Positions 32,691 through 40,955 of a DNA stretch of 56,262 nucleotides are shown piece by piece. The stretch is from JBDTSW01 sp051004675 (GTDB lineage Bacteria; Actinomycetota; Thermoleophilia; Solirubrobacterales; 70-9), in contig JBPCKC010000039.1 of the NCBI GenBank assembly GCA_051004675.1, forward strand, positions 1 through 56,262, given 5' to 3'. The notes beneath the pieces were generated by a model. The model saw only the letters and a list, made by a program, of their open reading frames with translations, was not told the DNA's origin and did not search any database. A program made the translations under genes and the position numbers. Position 1 is the first letter of the stretch, and every line of letters starts with the position of its first letter.

Positions 32691-33287
32691 TCAGCTCTCG
32701 TCCTCGGAATCCGTGGCCTCGTCGGGCTCGGACTCCGCGGAGGCCTCTGCGTCGGCCGTGGGGTCAGACCCCTCGCCGCTCGCAGATTCGCCCGTCGGCT
32801 CAGGTTCGGGATCTGGCCCCGCGTCCGCCGGCTCGGATCCCTCGGCCTCGGGTGCGACGTCCGCGACGTCCTCTTGGGCCTCGCCCTCGGAGTCGAGGGG
32901 GACCGCCTCATCCTCGGTGGCGAGCACGAGGTGGTCCTCGATGCCCCAGCGGCGCTCGGCGACCCGAGCGCGCTTGCCGACCCGCCCCCGCAGGTAGTAG
33001 AGCTTCGCGCGGCGCACGTCGCCGCGAGCCACGACCTCGAGCTGCTCGATCTTGGGCGAGTGCAGGGGGAAGATGCGCTCCACGCCGACGCCGAAGGACT
33101 GCTTGCGGACGAGGAAGGTCTCGCGCGAGCCGGAGCCCTGGCGGCCGATGACGATCCCCTCGAAGACCTGGGTGCGCTTGCGCGTGCCCTCGATGACCTG
33201 GAAGTGGACGCGCACCCGGTCGCCCGCGTCGAAGCGGGGGACCTTGCGGAGCTGGCGCCGCTCGATGCCCTCGATGATGGTGCTCAT
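32691..33287 (-). CDS. rplS: Large-subunit ribosomal protein L19 with acidic C-terminal extension
   Basis: Residues 1-115 are a standard L19: IEGIERRQLRKVPRFDAGDR, FEGIVIGRQGSGSRETFLVR, GVERIFPLHSPKIE and YYLRGRVGKRARV. Residues from about 115 to 198 are a low-complexity acidic tail of Glu, Asp, Ala, Ser and Pro, whereas typical L19 ends near 115-120. The start is ATG 33287; longer in-frame sequence is the trmD shadow. It lies in the rpsP-khpA-trmD-rplS run that is conserved across bacteria. Confidence 0.95.
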   Translation of the reverse strand: MSTIIEGIERRQLRKVPRFDAGDRVRVHFQVIEGTRKRTQVFEGIVIGRQGSGSRETFLVRKQSFGVGVERIFPLHSPKIEQLEVVARGDVRRAKLYYLRGRVGKRARVAERRWGIEDHLVLATEDEAVPLDSEGEAQEDVADVAPEAEGSEPADAGPDPEPEPTGESASGEGSDPTADAEASAESEPDEATDSEDES

Positions 33288-33379
33288 AGGAAACGCGCGT
33301 GCCACATGCGGGGCCCGCGCGAGAGGCGAATAGTAGCCGGTCGATTCCGCGCCCGGCTTGGCCGGTCGCATCCGTGCCG

Positions 33380-34048
33380 TTAGCCGCCGGCGCCGGGGGC
33401 GCGCTCGCGGCTGCGAGCGAGACGCCACTCGCGCACCCGGGCGTGATCGCCCGACCGCAGGATCTCCGGCACGGCCCAGCCGCGGTAGTCGGCCGGGCGG
33501 GTGTAGTGCGGGTACTCGGGCGCCCCCTCCAGCGCCTCGGAGAACGACTCCTCGACGACGCTCATCTCGTGTCCCAGCGCGCCGGGGAGCTTGCGAAGGA
33601 CGGCGTCGGCAACGACCATCGCGGCGGGCTCGCCGCCCGAGAGCACGTAGGGGCCGATCGAGACGGCATCCGTGGCCAGGTGCCTGCGCACGCGCTCGTC
33701 CACGCCCTCGTACCTCCCGCAGATCAGGGCCACCTGGGGCTCGGCGGCGAGCTCGGCCGCGAGCGCGTCGTCGAACTGGCGGCCGCTGGGCGCGAGCAGC
33801 ACGACCCGCGAGGGACGCTCGCCCCCGTAGGCCGCCTCGAGCGCGGCGTCGATCACGTCCACGCGCATCACCATCCCCGCTCCGCCCCCGTAGGGGGTGT
33901 CGTCTACCTGTCCCGCCTTCAGCGGCGTCGTCTCGCGCGGGTTGAACAGGCGCATCTCGCTGCCGGCATCGAGCACGTTGCGGACGTGCCGCTGCTCGCG
34001 AAACCACCCGAACCACTCAGGGAAGAGCGTGAAGACGTCGAGCCGCAA
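33380..34048 (-). CDS. trmD: tRNA (guanine37-N1) methyltransferase
   Basis: The 222-residue protein shows the knotted SPOUT features: LDVFTLFPEWF at the N-terminus, DDTPYGGGAGMVMR, LICGRYEGVDERV and IGPYVLSGGEPAAMV, the trefoil loop. It methylates G37 in tRNAs reading CNN to prevent frameshifting. The C-terminal region is shorter than E. coli TrmD. Its place between khpA and rplS is the conserved order. Confidence 0.95.
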   Translation of the reverse strand: MRLDVFTLFPEWFGWFREQRHVRNVLDAGSEMRLFNPRETTPLKAGQVDDTPYGGGAGMVMRVDVIDAALEAAYGGERPSRVVLLAPSGRQFDDALAAELAAEPQVALICGRYEGVDERVRRHLATDAVSIGPYVLSGGEPAAMVVADAVLRKLPGALGHEMSVVEESFSEALEGAPEYPHYTRPADYRGWAVPEILRSGDHARVREWRLARSRERAPGAGG

Positions 34049-34058
34049 CGGCGGCTCG

Positions 34059-34292
34059 TCAGTCTTCGACGATCTCCACGAGCACGCGCTTGTCCTCGTG
34101 GGTGGCCGCCGCCTTGGCGACCGTGCGGATGGCGTTGGCGACCCGGCCCGAGCGGCCGATCACCCGTCCCAGGTCGTCCGGCGCCACGCGGACCTCGAGC
34201 ACCGTGGCGTCGTCCTCGGTGATCTCCTCGACGCGCACGGCATCGGGATCGTCCACCAGGGCGCGAGCGAGGTACTCGACCAGCTCCCGCAT
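34059..34292 (-). CDS. khpA: KH-domain RNA-binding protein KhpA
   Basis: The 77-residue protein is one KH domain with the RNA-contact loop DLGRVIGRSGRVANAIRTV, the GxxG motif being GRSG. KhpA pairs with KhpB in RNA regulation of cell division in Gram-positives. It sits nine bases after rpsP and ten before trmD. Confidence 0.9.
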   Translation of the reverse strand: MRELVEYLARALVDDPDAVRVEEITEDDATVLEVRVAPDDLGRVIGRSGRVANAIRTVAKAAATHEDKRVLVEIVED

Positions 34293-34300
34293 CGAAACGG

Positions 34301-34552
34301 CTAGGAGCCGTGGGCCTCGATGCCCTTGGTGCGAAGCAGGGTGGCCACCGTGGCGGTCGGCCTGGCGCCGTGGTCGAGCCAGTGCTGCGCGCGCTGCTCG
34401 TCGATCTCGATCAGAGAGGGCTCGGTCTGCGGGTTGTACTGGCCGATCGTCTCGATCGTCCGGCCGTCGCGCGGAGAGCGGCGGTCGGCGACAACGATTC
34501 GCCAGATCGGGTTCTTGGAAGAACCCACCCTTCTCAGTCTGATGCGGACCAT
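34301..34552 (-). CDS. rpsP: Small-subunit ribosomal protein S16
   Basis: The 83-residue protein begins MVRIRLRRVGSSKNPIWRIV and continues DRRSPRDGRTIETIGQYNPQ, the S16 signature. Length is normal. It heads the rpsP-khpA-trmD-rplS operon; the 34-bp gap after ffh suggests read-through or a shared transcript. Confidence 0.97.
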   Translation of the reverse strand: MVRIRLRRVGSSKNPIWRIVVADRRSPRDGRTIETIGQYNPQTEPSLIEIDEQRAQHWLDHGARPTATVATLLRTKGIEAHGS

Positions 34553-34586
34553 TAGCGGCTCGGAAGGGTAGCGGGAAGCCCGACGG

Positions 34587-35924
34587 CTAGCGCATGCCCC
34601 GCATGAGCTGCTGGGGGTCGGGCATCTTCCCCTTCGCGAGCTGGGCCATCATCTTGCGCATCTGCCCGAACTGCTTGACGAGCTGGTTCACGGCGGTGAC
34701 GCTCGTGCCTGACCCTTGCGCGATCCGCTTGCGCCGCGAGCCATCGATCAGCTCGGGCCTGGCGCGCTCGGCGGGGGTCATCGAGAGGATGATCGCCTCC
34801 AGGCGGTCCAGCTCCGCCTCGTCCACGTTCTGGGAGCGGAGCTCCTTCATCGCCTTCCCCATCCCGGGCATCATGCCCATGAGGTTGGTGAGCGGCCCCA
34901 TCTTCCGGACCTGGCGCATCTGCTTCAGGAAGTCTTCGAGGGTGAACTCCTGCTTGCGGATCTTGCGCTCCAGCTCCTTCGCCTGATCGGCGTCAGAGAC
35001 CTCCTCGGCCTTCTCAATCAGGGAGAGCACGTCGCCCATCCCGAGGATCCGGGAGGCCATGCGCTCGGGGTGGAAGCGCTCGATCTGCTCGAGCCGCTCG
35101 CCGGTGGAGGCGTAGAGGATCGGCTTCCCGGTGACGGCCTTGACCGAGAGGGCGGCCCCGCCGCGGGCGTCGCCGTCGAGCTTCGTCATGACGACGCCGT
35201 CGAAGTCCGTGTGCTCCGCGAAGCTCTGGGCGACGTTGACGGCGTCCTGGCCGGTCATCGCGTCCACGGCGAGCAGCACGTTGTGCGGCTTGGTGCGCTT
35301 CTTGATCTGGGCGAGCTCGGCCATCAGCTCGTCGTCGACGTGAAGGCGTCCGGCCGTGTCGACGATGAGGAAGTCCTTCGACGCCGCCCTGGCCTGCCCC
35401 AGCGCCCACTCGGCGATGTCGACCGGGTCGCGCTCGGTGTCCTGCTGGTAGACCGTGGCGCCCGCCCGCTCGCCCAGCGTCGCGAGCTGCTCCACCGCGG
35501 CCGGGCGCTGCGTGTCGCAGGCGGCGAGTCCCACCTTTTTGCCGTCCTTGGCGAACAGGGTCGCGAGCTTGGCGCACGCCGTCGTCTTGCCCGAGCCCTG
35601 AAGGCCGGCCATCAGGATGACCGTCGTGCCGCTGGGCGCCAGGACGATCTCGCGTCCGGCGCCACCCATCAGCGCGGCGAGCTCCTCGCTGACGATCTTT
35701 ACGACATGCTGGCCCGGGTCGAGCGAATCGAGCACCCCAGCCCCCAGGCAGCGCTCCTTCACCGTCGCGGTGAAGGACTTGACGACCTTGAAGTTGACGT
35801 CCGCCTCCAGCAGCGCGAGGCGGATCTCCCGCATCGCCGAGTCGACGTCGGCCTCGGTCAGCTTTCCGCGCGAACGGACGCCCGAGAGGGTCTCCTGGAG
35901 GCGGTCGGAGAGCTGGTCGAACAC
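34587..35924 (-). CDS. ffh: Signal recognition particle protein Ffh
   Basis: The 445-residue protein has the NG domains, with GLQGSGKTTACAKLA as P-loop and DTAGRLHVDDELM, TKLDGDARGG, and a C-terminal methionine-rich M domain (LMGMMPGMGKAMKELR, QMRKMMAQLAKGKMP) binding signal peptides and SRP RNA. It targets nascent membrane proteins with FtsY, whose gene is two upstream. The 4.5S RNA gene was not seen in the window. Confidence 0.97.
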   Translation of the reverse strand: MFDQLSDRLQETLSGVRSRGKLTEADVDSAMREIRLALLEADVNFKVVKSFTATVKERCLGAGVLDSLDPGQHVVKIVSEELAALMGGAGREIVLAPSGTTVILMAGLQGSGKTTACAKLATLFAKDGKKVGLAACDTQRPAAVEQLATLGERAGATVYQQDTERDPVDIAEWALGQARAASKDFLIVDTAGRLHVDDELMAELAQIKKRTKPHNVLLAVDAMTGQDAVNVAQSFAEHTDFDGVVMTKLDGDARGGAALSVKAVTGKPILYASTGERLEQIERFHPERMASRILGMGDVLSLIEKAEEVSDADQAKELERKIRKQEFTLEDFLKQMRQVRKMGPLTNLMGMMPGMGKAMKELRSQNVDEAELDRLEAIILSMTPAERARPELIDGSRRKRIAQGSGTSVTAVNQLVKQFGQMRKMMAQLAKGKMPDPQQLMRGMR

Positions 35925-35977
35925 CGACCCAGGTTACGGGTCGCGCTCACGCACGCGGGCCGTGGCGGTCGGACTGG

Positions 35978-36766
35978 CTAGTTCAGCGAGCCGAGCCTTA
36001 TCGCGATGATCGCCAAGTCGCCGCCGCTGACGTCGCCGACGTCCTGGTCGGCGCAGTTGAGGGATACGCTGCCGCTGGACGGGACCGTGAGGATCGCCTC
36101 CATCGAGAGCGTAGTCAGCGCCGTCGCCCCGGGGCTGCCTCCCGTGTCGCCGAGCACCCGCGTGCCGGCCTCGTCGAGCGTTGAGCCGCTCGAGAGCTCG
36201 CAATTCACGTGCATCAGGTCCTCGTTGAAGTCCTGCTGGAAGACCTTGATCTTCCCGAAGATCGCGTAGGTACCCGCCGGGAAGGCCAGCGTCCCCTCCG
36301 TACACCCGGCGTTGCAGATGATGCCGGTGCTGGCAGCGGTGGTCGAGAACCCGGCAGGGGCCTCGGCCTGAGCCGAGAGGTCAGACCTCGTGATCGTTCC
36401 GTTCAGCACCTCGCTGCCCTCGACTGCGTTGGAGCGAATGCCGTAGGGCCGGACGAACTCCGGGCCCTCGCGCGCGATGTCATTCTCCTGGAAGACGTTC
36501 CCGATCTCGAAGACGCCGACGGAGTCCGAAGCCAGGTCAGCGGCCTCGAGCGAGTTGGTCTCGACCTCATTGCTCGCGATCGCCTCCGGGCCGACGTCCT
36601 GCTGCTTGACCTCGCCGTTCACGATGTCGCCTGAGACGATGCTGTTCGCGGTCCCCGCAACAGCGGTGCCGCCGAGTGCGACGAACACCGCCGCATAGCC
36701 GACCACGTTGGCGCGGATGTGGGTGCTCAGGCGTGCTCTGGCGCCTTCCTCGTTGCCCTTCGTCAC
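35978..36766 (-). CDS. Exported hypothetical protein between ftsY and ffh
   Basis: The 262-residue protein starts at GTG 36766. An N-terminal hydrophobic segment ANVVGYAAVFVALGGTAVAG is a signal or anchor typical of a Thermoleophilia exported family. The following stretch has repeats like SGDIVNGEV and NEVETNSLEAADLASDS, a shallow parallel beta-helix-like pattern. The C-terminal 120 residues form a beta-sandwich-like domain (GTYAIFGKIKVFQQDF, SVSLNCADQDVG) with a few cysteines. Function unknown. The same reading frame runs upstream of 36766 through the ftsY region, but that part is shadow. Confidence 0.7.
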   Translation of the reverse strand: MTKGNEEGARARLSTHIRANVVGYAAVFVALGGTAVAGTANSIVSGDIVNGEVKQQDVGPEAIASNEVETNSLEAADLASDSVGVFEIGNVFQENDIAREGPEFVRPYGIRSNAVEGSEVLNGTITRSDLSAQAEAPAGFSTTAASTGIICNAGCTEGTLAFPAGTYAIFGKIKVFQQDFNEDLMHVNCELSSGSTLDEAGTRVLGDTGGSPGATALTTLSMEAILTVPSSGSVSLNCADQDVGDVSGGDLAIIAIRLGSLN

Positions 36767-36864
36767 CGTCCGGTCCTCTCCATTTGCCTGCACGTCCCCT
36801 GCTGCGCACGCTACTCCTGCCGCGCGCGAAAAGCAACAATACGCACGAATAGCTCGGTGAGCCC

Positions 36865-37857
36865 TCAGGCCTCGATCAGCGCGGCTGCGAACTCGTGGGC
36901 GTCGAAGGGGCGGAGGTCCTCGAGCCCCTCCCCCACACCGATCAGCTTCACCGGGATGCCCAGCTCGCGCGAGATCGCGAGCGCGATGCCGCCCTTGGCG
37001 GTGCCGTCGAGCTTGGTCAGGACCACTCCGGTGACATCGACGGCCTCGGTGAACGCCCGCGCCTGGCGCAGGCCGTTCTGGCCGGTGGTCGCATCGACGA
37101 CGATCAGCGTCTCGTGCGGGGCGCCCTCGAGGCGGGCGGCCGTCACCTCGCGGACCTTCGCGAGCTCCTCCATCAGGTTGCCGTGGGTATGGAGGCGGCC
37201 CGCCGTGTCGGCGATCACGACGTCGGTGCCGCGCGCCTGGGCTGCGGCGATGGCGTCGAAGACCACGGCCCCCGCGTCGCCCCCCGGAGAGCCCTTCACG
37301 ATCTCGACGCCCGAGAGCTCGGCCCAGGTCTCGAGCTGCTCGATCGCCGCGGCGCGGTACGTGTCGGCCGCCGCGACGAGCACCGACAGGCCCAGCTCCC
37401 GGCGTAGGTGCCACGCGAGCTTGCCGACGGTGGTCGTCTTGCCGGTGCCGTTCACGCCCACCACCATCAGCACCGCGGGCCGTGCCGTGAGGTCGATCCG
37501 TGGCCGCTCGGCCTCCGCGAGGCCGGCGAGCAGCTCGATCAGGCGCGCGCGCACGGCCTCGGGGCCCTCCACCTCCCCCGCCTCGACCTCCGCCTCGAGC
37601 CGCCCCACCACGTCGGCCGTCGCCGACGCCCCCAGGTCGGCGAGGATCAGGGCCTCCTCGATCCCCTCGAACGCCTGGGCGTCGATCTGGTCGGCGATGC
37701 TCGCGGAGAGCTCGGCCTGAAGCGCCTGGCGGCTTCGCGAGAGCGACTCGCGCAGGCGCCGGAAGGCACCGCCCTCGGACTTCGGCTCTCCCACCGGTGG
37801 GGCCGGCGGGGCGGCGTCCTTCCCAAGCTCAAAGACATCTCGCCATTCGCGTCCCAT
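36865..37857 (-). CDS. ftsY: SRP receptor FtsY
   Basis: The 330-residue protein has an NG GTPase: an N-domain four-helix bundle, then MVVGVNGTGKTTTVGKLAWH, VAAADTYRAAAIEQLETW, DTAGRLHTHGNLMEEL and TKLDGTAKGG. There is a short acidic leader rather than a long A domain. It docks SRP-ribosome complexes at the membrane. The start overlaps the vapC stop as TGATG. Confidence 0.95.
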   Translation of the reverse strand: MGREWRDVFELGKDAAPPAPPVGEPKSEGGAFRRLRESLSRSRQALQAELSASIADQIDAQAFEGIEEALILADLGASATADVVGRLEAEVEAGEVEGPEAVRARLIELLAGLAEAERPRIDLTARPAVLMVVGVNGTGKTTTVGKLAWHLRRELGLSVLVAAADTYRAAAIEQLETWAELSGVEIVKGSPGGDAGAVVFDAIAAAQARGTDVVIADTAGRLHTHGNLMEELAKVREVTAARLEGAPHETLIVVDATTGQNGLRQARAFTEAVDVTGVVLTKLDGTAKGGIALAISRELGIPVKLIGVGEGLEDLRPFDAHEFAAALIEA

Positions 37858-38237
37858 CAGGTGAGAACGACGCTGACGCCCGCCAGATGACCGAAGTCGC
37901 GGTCGCGCGTGTAAAGCCTCAGCTCGTGGGCGGCGGCCGTGGCGGCGATCAGAGCGTCAGCCGTTCTCGGTCTGCCTCGCCCTTCCCTTCGAGCCGCCGC
38001 CACGATCCGCCCGTAGTGCGGCGCAACCCGCGCATCGATCGGGAGCGGCTGAAAACGCCGCTCGGCCATCGCCAGCGTGGCGAGCCGACCGGGACGGCGG
38101 TCGTCGTCGGCGACAAGCACGCCGTGGTGGAGGCCACAGAGCGTGACCGCCGAGATCGCTGCTTCGTCGGGTAGCTCGACCTGCTCGCCCCGGGCGAGCG
38201 CGATCACGACGCTGGTATCGAGCAGGCCCCGGCTCAC
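37857..38237 (-). CDS. PIN-domain ribonuclease toxin (VapC-like)
   Basis: The 126-residue protein has the PIN signature LLDTSVVIALA with the first Asp, SAVTLCGLHHGV, ADALIAATAAAHELRLYTRD with the later Asp residues, and a FGHLAG end. The second acidic residue normally at SxxxxxE is not obvious (histidine-rich LCGLHHG instead). It pairs with the Phd-like gene that overlaps it by four bases. VapC toxins cut tRNA or rRNA. The module is inserted between smc and ftsY. Confidence 0.8.
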   Translation of the reverse strand: MSRGLLDTSVVIALARGEQVELPDEAAISAVTLCGLHHGVLVADDDRRPGRLATLAMAERRFQPLPIDARVAPHYGRIVAAARREGRGRPRTADALIAATAAAHELRLYTRDRDFGHLAGVSVVLT

Positions 38238-38488
38238 GCGAACGGGTCGAGCGTCTCATCGTCGGCCGTGCGCAGCTCCTCGTCGAGAGGATCATCGGCG
38301 TCCAGCAGCCCGGCGAAGCCCCGTCGAAGCTCGTCGCCGCGGACGAAGACGGCAGCCGACTCGAGCGGGCCCAGCTCGGCCACCGGATGCCCGTGCACCG
38401 TTATCCGCAGGCGCTCGCCGCGCTCGACGCGGCGGAGCAGCTCGGCAGTGTTGTTGCGCAGATCCCGCTGGGGCACGTCCGTAGCCAT
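38234..38488 (-). CDS. Phd/YefM-type antitoxin (VapB-like)
   Basis: The 84-residue protein has VPQRDLRNNTAELLRRVERG followed by LRITVHGHPVAELGPL, the Phd/YefM DNA-binding fold, and an acidic C-terminal tail FAGLLDADDPLDEELRTADD that would bind the PIN toxin. It ends as ATGA with vapC, and starts 22 bp after the smc stop. It would repress its own promoter with VapC. Confidence 0.8.
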   Translation of the reverse strand: MATDVPQRDLRNNTAELLRRVERGERLRITVHGHPVAELGPLESAAVFVRGDELRRGFAGLLDADDPLDEELRTADDETLDPFA

Positions 38489-38510
38489 AGGGCTACAGCG
38501 TAGCAGCTCC

Positions 38511-40874
38511 CTATGCGGCCTCGGGCTGGGAGGCCGCCGGGGCGAGCTGGACCTGCCGGCCCTCGCCCTCCTGCGGCATCCGCCGCGAGATCACCTTGGT
38601 CACGCCCCCGGAGCCCATCGAGACGCCGTAGAGCACATCGGCGGCGTCCATGGTGCGCTTCTGGTGGGTGACGATGATGAACTGGGCTCGGTCGGCGAAG
38701 CGCTGGACGAGCTGGAGGAAGCGGTCGATGTTCGCGTCGTCGAGCGCGGCCTCGACCTCGTCGAGGATGTAGAAGGGCGAGGGTCGCGCCAGGAAGACGG
38801 AGAAGACGAACGCCAGCGCGACGAGTGACTTCTCCCCGCCCGAGAGCAGGGACAGCCGGCGCGTCGCCTTGCCGGCCGGCGTGACTTCGATCTCAACGCC
38901 CTGCCCGGAGAACTCCTCGCCGGAGCCCTCGTCGTCGGGGGCCTCCTCCGCCGCGACCTCTCCCTCACCGGGGGCCTCGGCGCCGCCCAGGACCTGCCTG
39001 GGCCCTCGCTCGGCGACAAGGCGAAGTCGCCCGCGCCCGCCGGGGAAAAGATGCTCGACCAGCTCCGAGAAGTTCTGCTGAGCGGCCTCGAAGGTTTCCT
39101 CGAACGCCTCCTCGATGCGGCGGTCGGTCTCGCGGATCAGCACCTGCAGCTCGGCGAGGGCGCCCTCGAGGTCGCCACGCTGCTCCTCGAGCTCGGTGAC
39201 GTGCGCGACGGCCTCCTCGTACTCACGTTCGGCCAGAGGATTCACGGGCCCGAGCTGCTCGCGCCGGCGTCCGAGGCGCTCGAGCTTGTTCGCGATCTCG
39301 CCGCGCTCGGCGTCGGAGATCGGCTCGGCGGAGGGCCCGATCCCGCGGCCCAGCCGCTCGGCGATGCGGGCGAGCTCGGCCTCGGACTCGTCGCGGCGCT
39401 CGCGCAGGTGGGCGGCCTCGACCTCGGCCGAGGTGACCTGGTCCGCCACGGTGCGGAGCTTCGTCTGCAGCTCCGCGTCGAGCTTGGAGCACGCCCGGAG
39501 CTCGTCGGCCACCTCGTCGCTGCCCCCTTGGCTGAGCATCGACGCCTCGAGGGTGCCGGCCCGCTCCCCCGCCGCGTCGCGCACGTCCGCGAGCGCCTCG
39601 CAGAGGCCGCCGAGAGCCGCCACGAGGTCGGCGCGCTCGGTGATCTGCGATCGCAACGTCTCCTGGCGCCCCCGGTCGAGGGCGTCCTCGACCCGCCGCG
39701 CGTCGCCCGCCGCCCGCTCGGCCGCAGCGCGAACCCGTCCAACCGCGGCGGCCCGGCCGGAGCCCTCCCCGCCCAGCGCCTGGGCGTGCACCTCGCCTGC
39801 CTGCGCCAGCGCCGCACCGATCCGCTCGAGCCCCGCGTCCACGACGGCCGCTCGATCGGGCGCGGCGACAGCGTCGGCGAGCGCACCGAGGGCGGCGCGC
39901 CTTCGATCCAGCTCGGCGGCCAGCCGGGTGCGCGAGGACGCCAGCGCCTCGGCGCGAACGGTGAGCCGCTCGTGGGCGGCGCGGATGGCCGTGAGGCGGC
40001 CCCAGGCCTGAGTTCGCTCTCGGTCGCGGGCGGCCAACCGCTCCTCGGCCGCCGCGCGCCGGGCGTTCACGCCGGCCAGTTCCTGCTCGATCTCATCCCG
40101 CGCGGTGCGCGCCGTGGCGGCGGCGGCCTCGGCGGCGTCCAACCCCTCTCCGTGCCCGCCGAGCTGGGCGGCCAGCAGGCGCGCCCGCAGCTCGTCGGCG
40201 TCGCGCTCGATGCGCGCATGGATCTCCGCCGCCTGCGCCTGGCGCTTGAGGGGCCGCAGCCGGCTGCGCGCCTCACGCTCGACGTCGAGAGCGCGATCGA
40301 GGTTGTCCTGCGTGCGTTCGAGCTTGAGCTGGGCGCGGCGGCGGCGTTTGCGGTGCTTGCCCAGCCCAGCGGCCTCCTCCACTAAAAGCCGGCGGTCGCG
40401 CGGCCTGGAGTGGACGATTTCCTCGACGCGGCCCTGGCTGATCACCGAGTGCATCTCGCGACCGAGGCTTGCGTCCGAGAGGGACTCGACGACGTCCGTC
40501 AGCCGGCAGCGGGCTCCGTTCATCCAGTACCCGCCGTCGCCTCCGCGCTCATGGCGGCGCCGCACCGCGATCTCGGAGAAGTGGCCGGCCTGCGGCCCGG
40601 CCTCGTCAGCCTCGTCGGGCGCCAGGACGACCTCGACCTCGGCGTAGCGGCTGGGCCCGCGCCCGTCGCCGCCCGCGAAGATCATGTCGCCCATGGATTG
40701 CCCGCGAACGGCGAGCGGGCTCTGCTCCCCCAGTGCCCAGAGCACGGCGTCGGTGATGTTGGACTTGCCGCAGCCGTTCGGCCCGACGATCACGCTCACG
40801 CCCGGCGAGAAGACCAAGCGGGTGCGCTCGGGAAAGGACTTGAAGCCCTTGATGGTGATCGAGCTGAGATGCAT
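38511..40874 (-). CDS. smc: SMC-family chromosome-segregation ATPase, short form without visible hinge
   Basis: The 787-residue protein begins MHLSSITIKGFKSFPERTRL, with Walker A GPNGCGKS (31-38) and QSPLAVRGQSMGDMIFAG. The signature SGGEKSLVALAF (about 678) and Walker B ILDEVEAALDD (about 703) close the ABC head. The 500 residues between are charged, Ala/Glu/Arg-rich coiled coil. Typical bacterial SMC is about 1150-1200 residues with a glycine-rich hinge of about 120 residues in the middle; no such globular hinge sequence is visible here. ATG 40874 matches the family start. It follows rnc by 81 bp, the conserved rnc-smc-ftsY order. Confidence 0.9.
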   Translation of the reverse strand: MHLSSITIKGFKSFPERTRLVFSPGVSVIVGPNGCGKSNITDAVLWALGEQSPLAVRGQSMGDMIFAGGDGRGPSRYAEVEVVLAPDEADEAGPQAGHFSEIAVRRRHERGGDGGYWMNGARCRLTDVVESLSDASLGREMHSVISQGRVEEIVHSRPRDRRLLVEEAAGLGKHRKRRRRAQLKLERTQDNLDRALDVEREARSRLRPLKRQAQAAEIHARIERDADELRARLLAAQLGGHGEGLDAAEAAAATARTARDEIEQELAGVNARRAAAEERLAARDRERTQAWGRLTAIRAAHERLTVRAEALASSRTRLAAELDRRRAALGALADAVAAPDRAAVVDAGLERIGAALAQAGEVHAQALGGEGSGRAAAVGRVRAAAERAAGDARRVEDALDRGRQETLRSQITERADLVAALGGLCEALADVRDAAGERAGTLEASMLSQGGSDEVADELRACSKLDAELQTKLRTVADQVTSAEVEAAHLRERRDESEAELARIAERLGRGIGPSAEPISDAERGEIANKLERLGRRREQLGPVNPLAEREYEEAVAHVTELEEQRGDLEGALAELQVLIRETDRRIEEAFEETFEAAQQNFSELVEHLFPGGRGRLRLVAERGPRQVLGGAEAPGEGEVAAEEAPDDEGSGEEFSGQGVEIEVTPAGKATRRLSLLSGGEKSLVALAFVFSVFLARPSPFYILDEVEAALDDANIDRFLQLVQRFADRAQFIIVTHQKRTMDAADVLYGVSMGSGGVTKVISRRMPQEGEGRQVQLAPAASQPEAA

Positions 40875-40955
40875 CGGCGCGGCTTGGGTGAAGATTCGCT
40901 GTCGGCTCGGACGTGATCTGGGTGAGTGCGGCCTTCGCCACAACGGGGGCGATTC

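Noticed and set aside
39051..40385. 444-codon plus-strand frame opposite smc
   Set aside because: It reads as Leu/Gly/Arg/His repeats without motifs, the usual shadow of a Glu/Ala/Arg-rich coiled coil in high-GC DNA.
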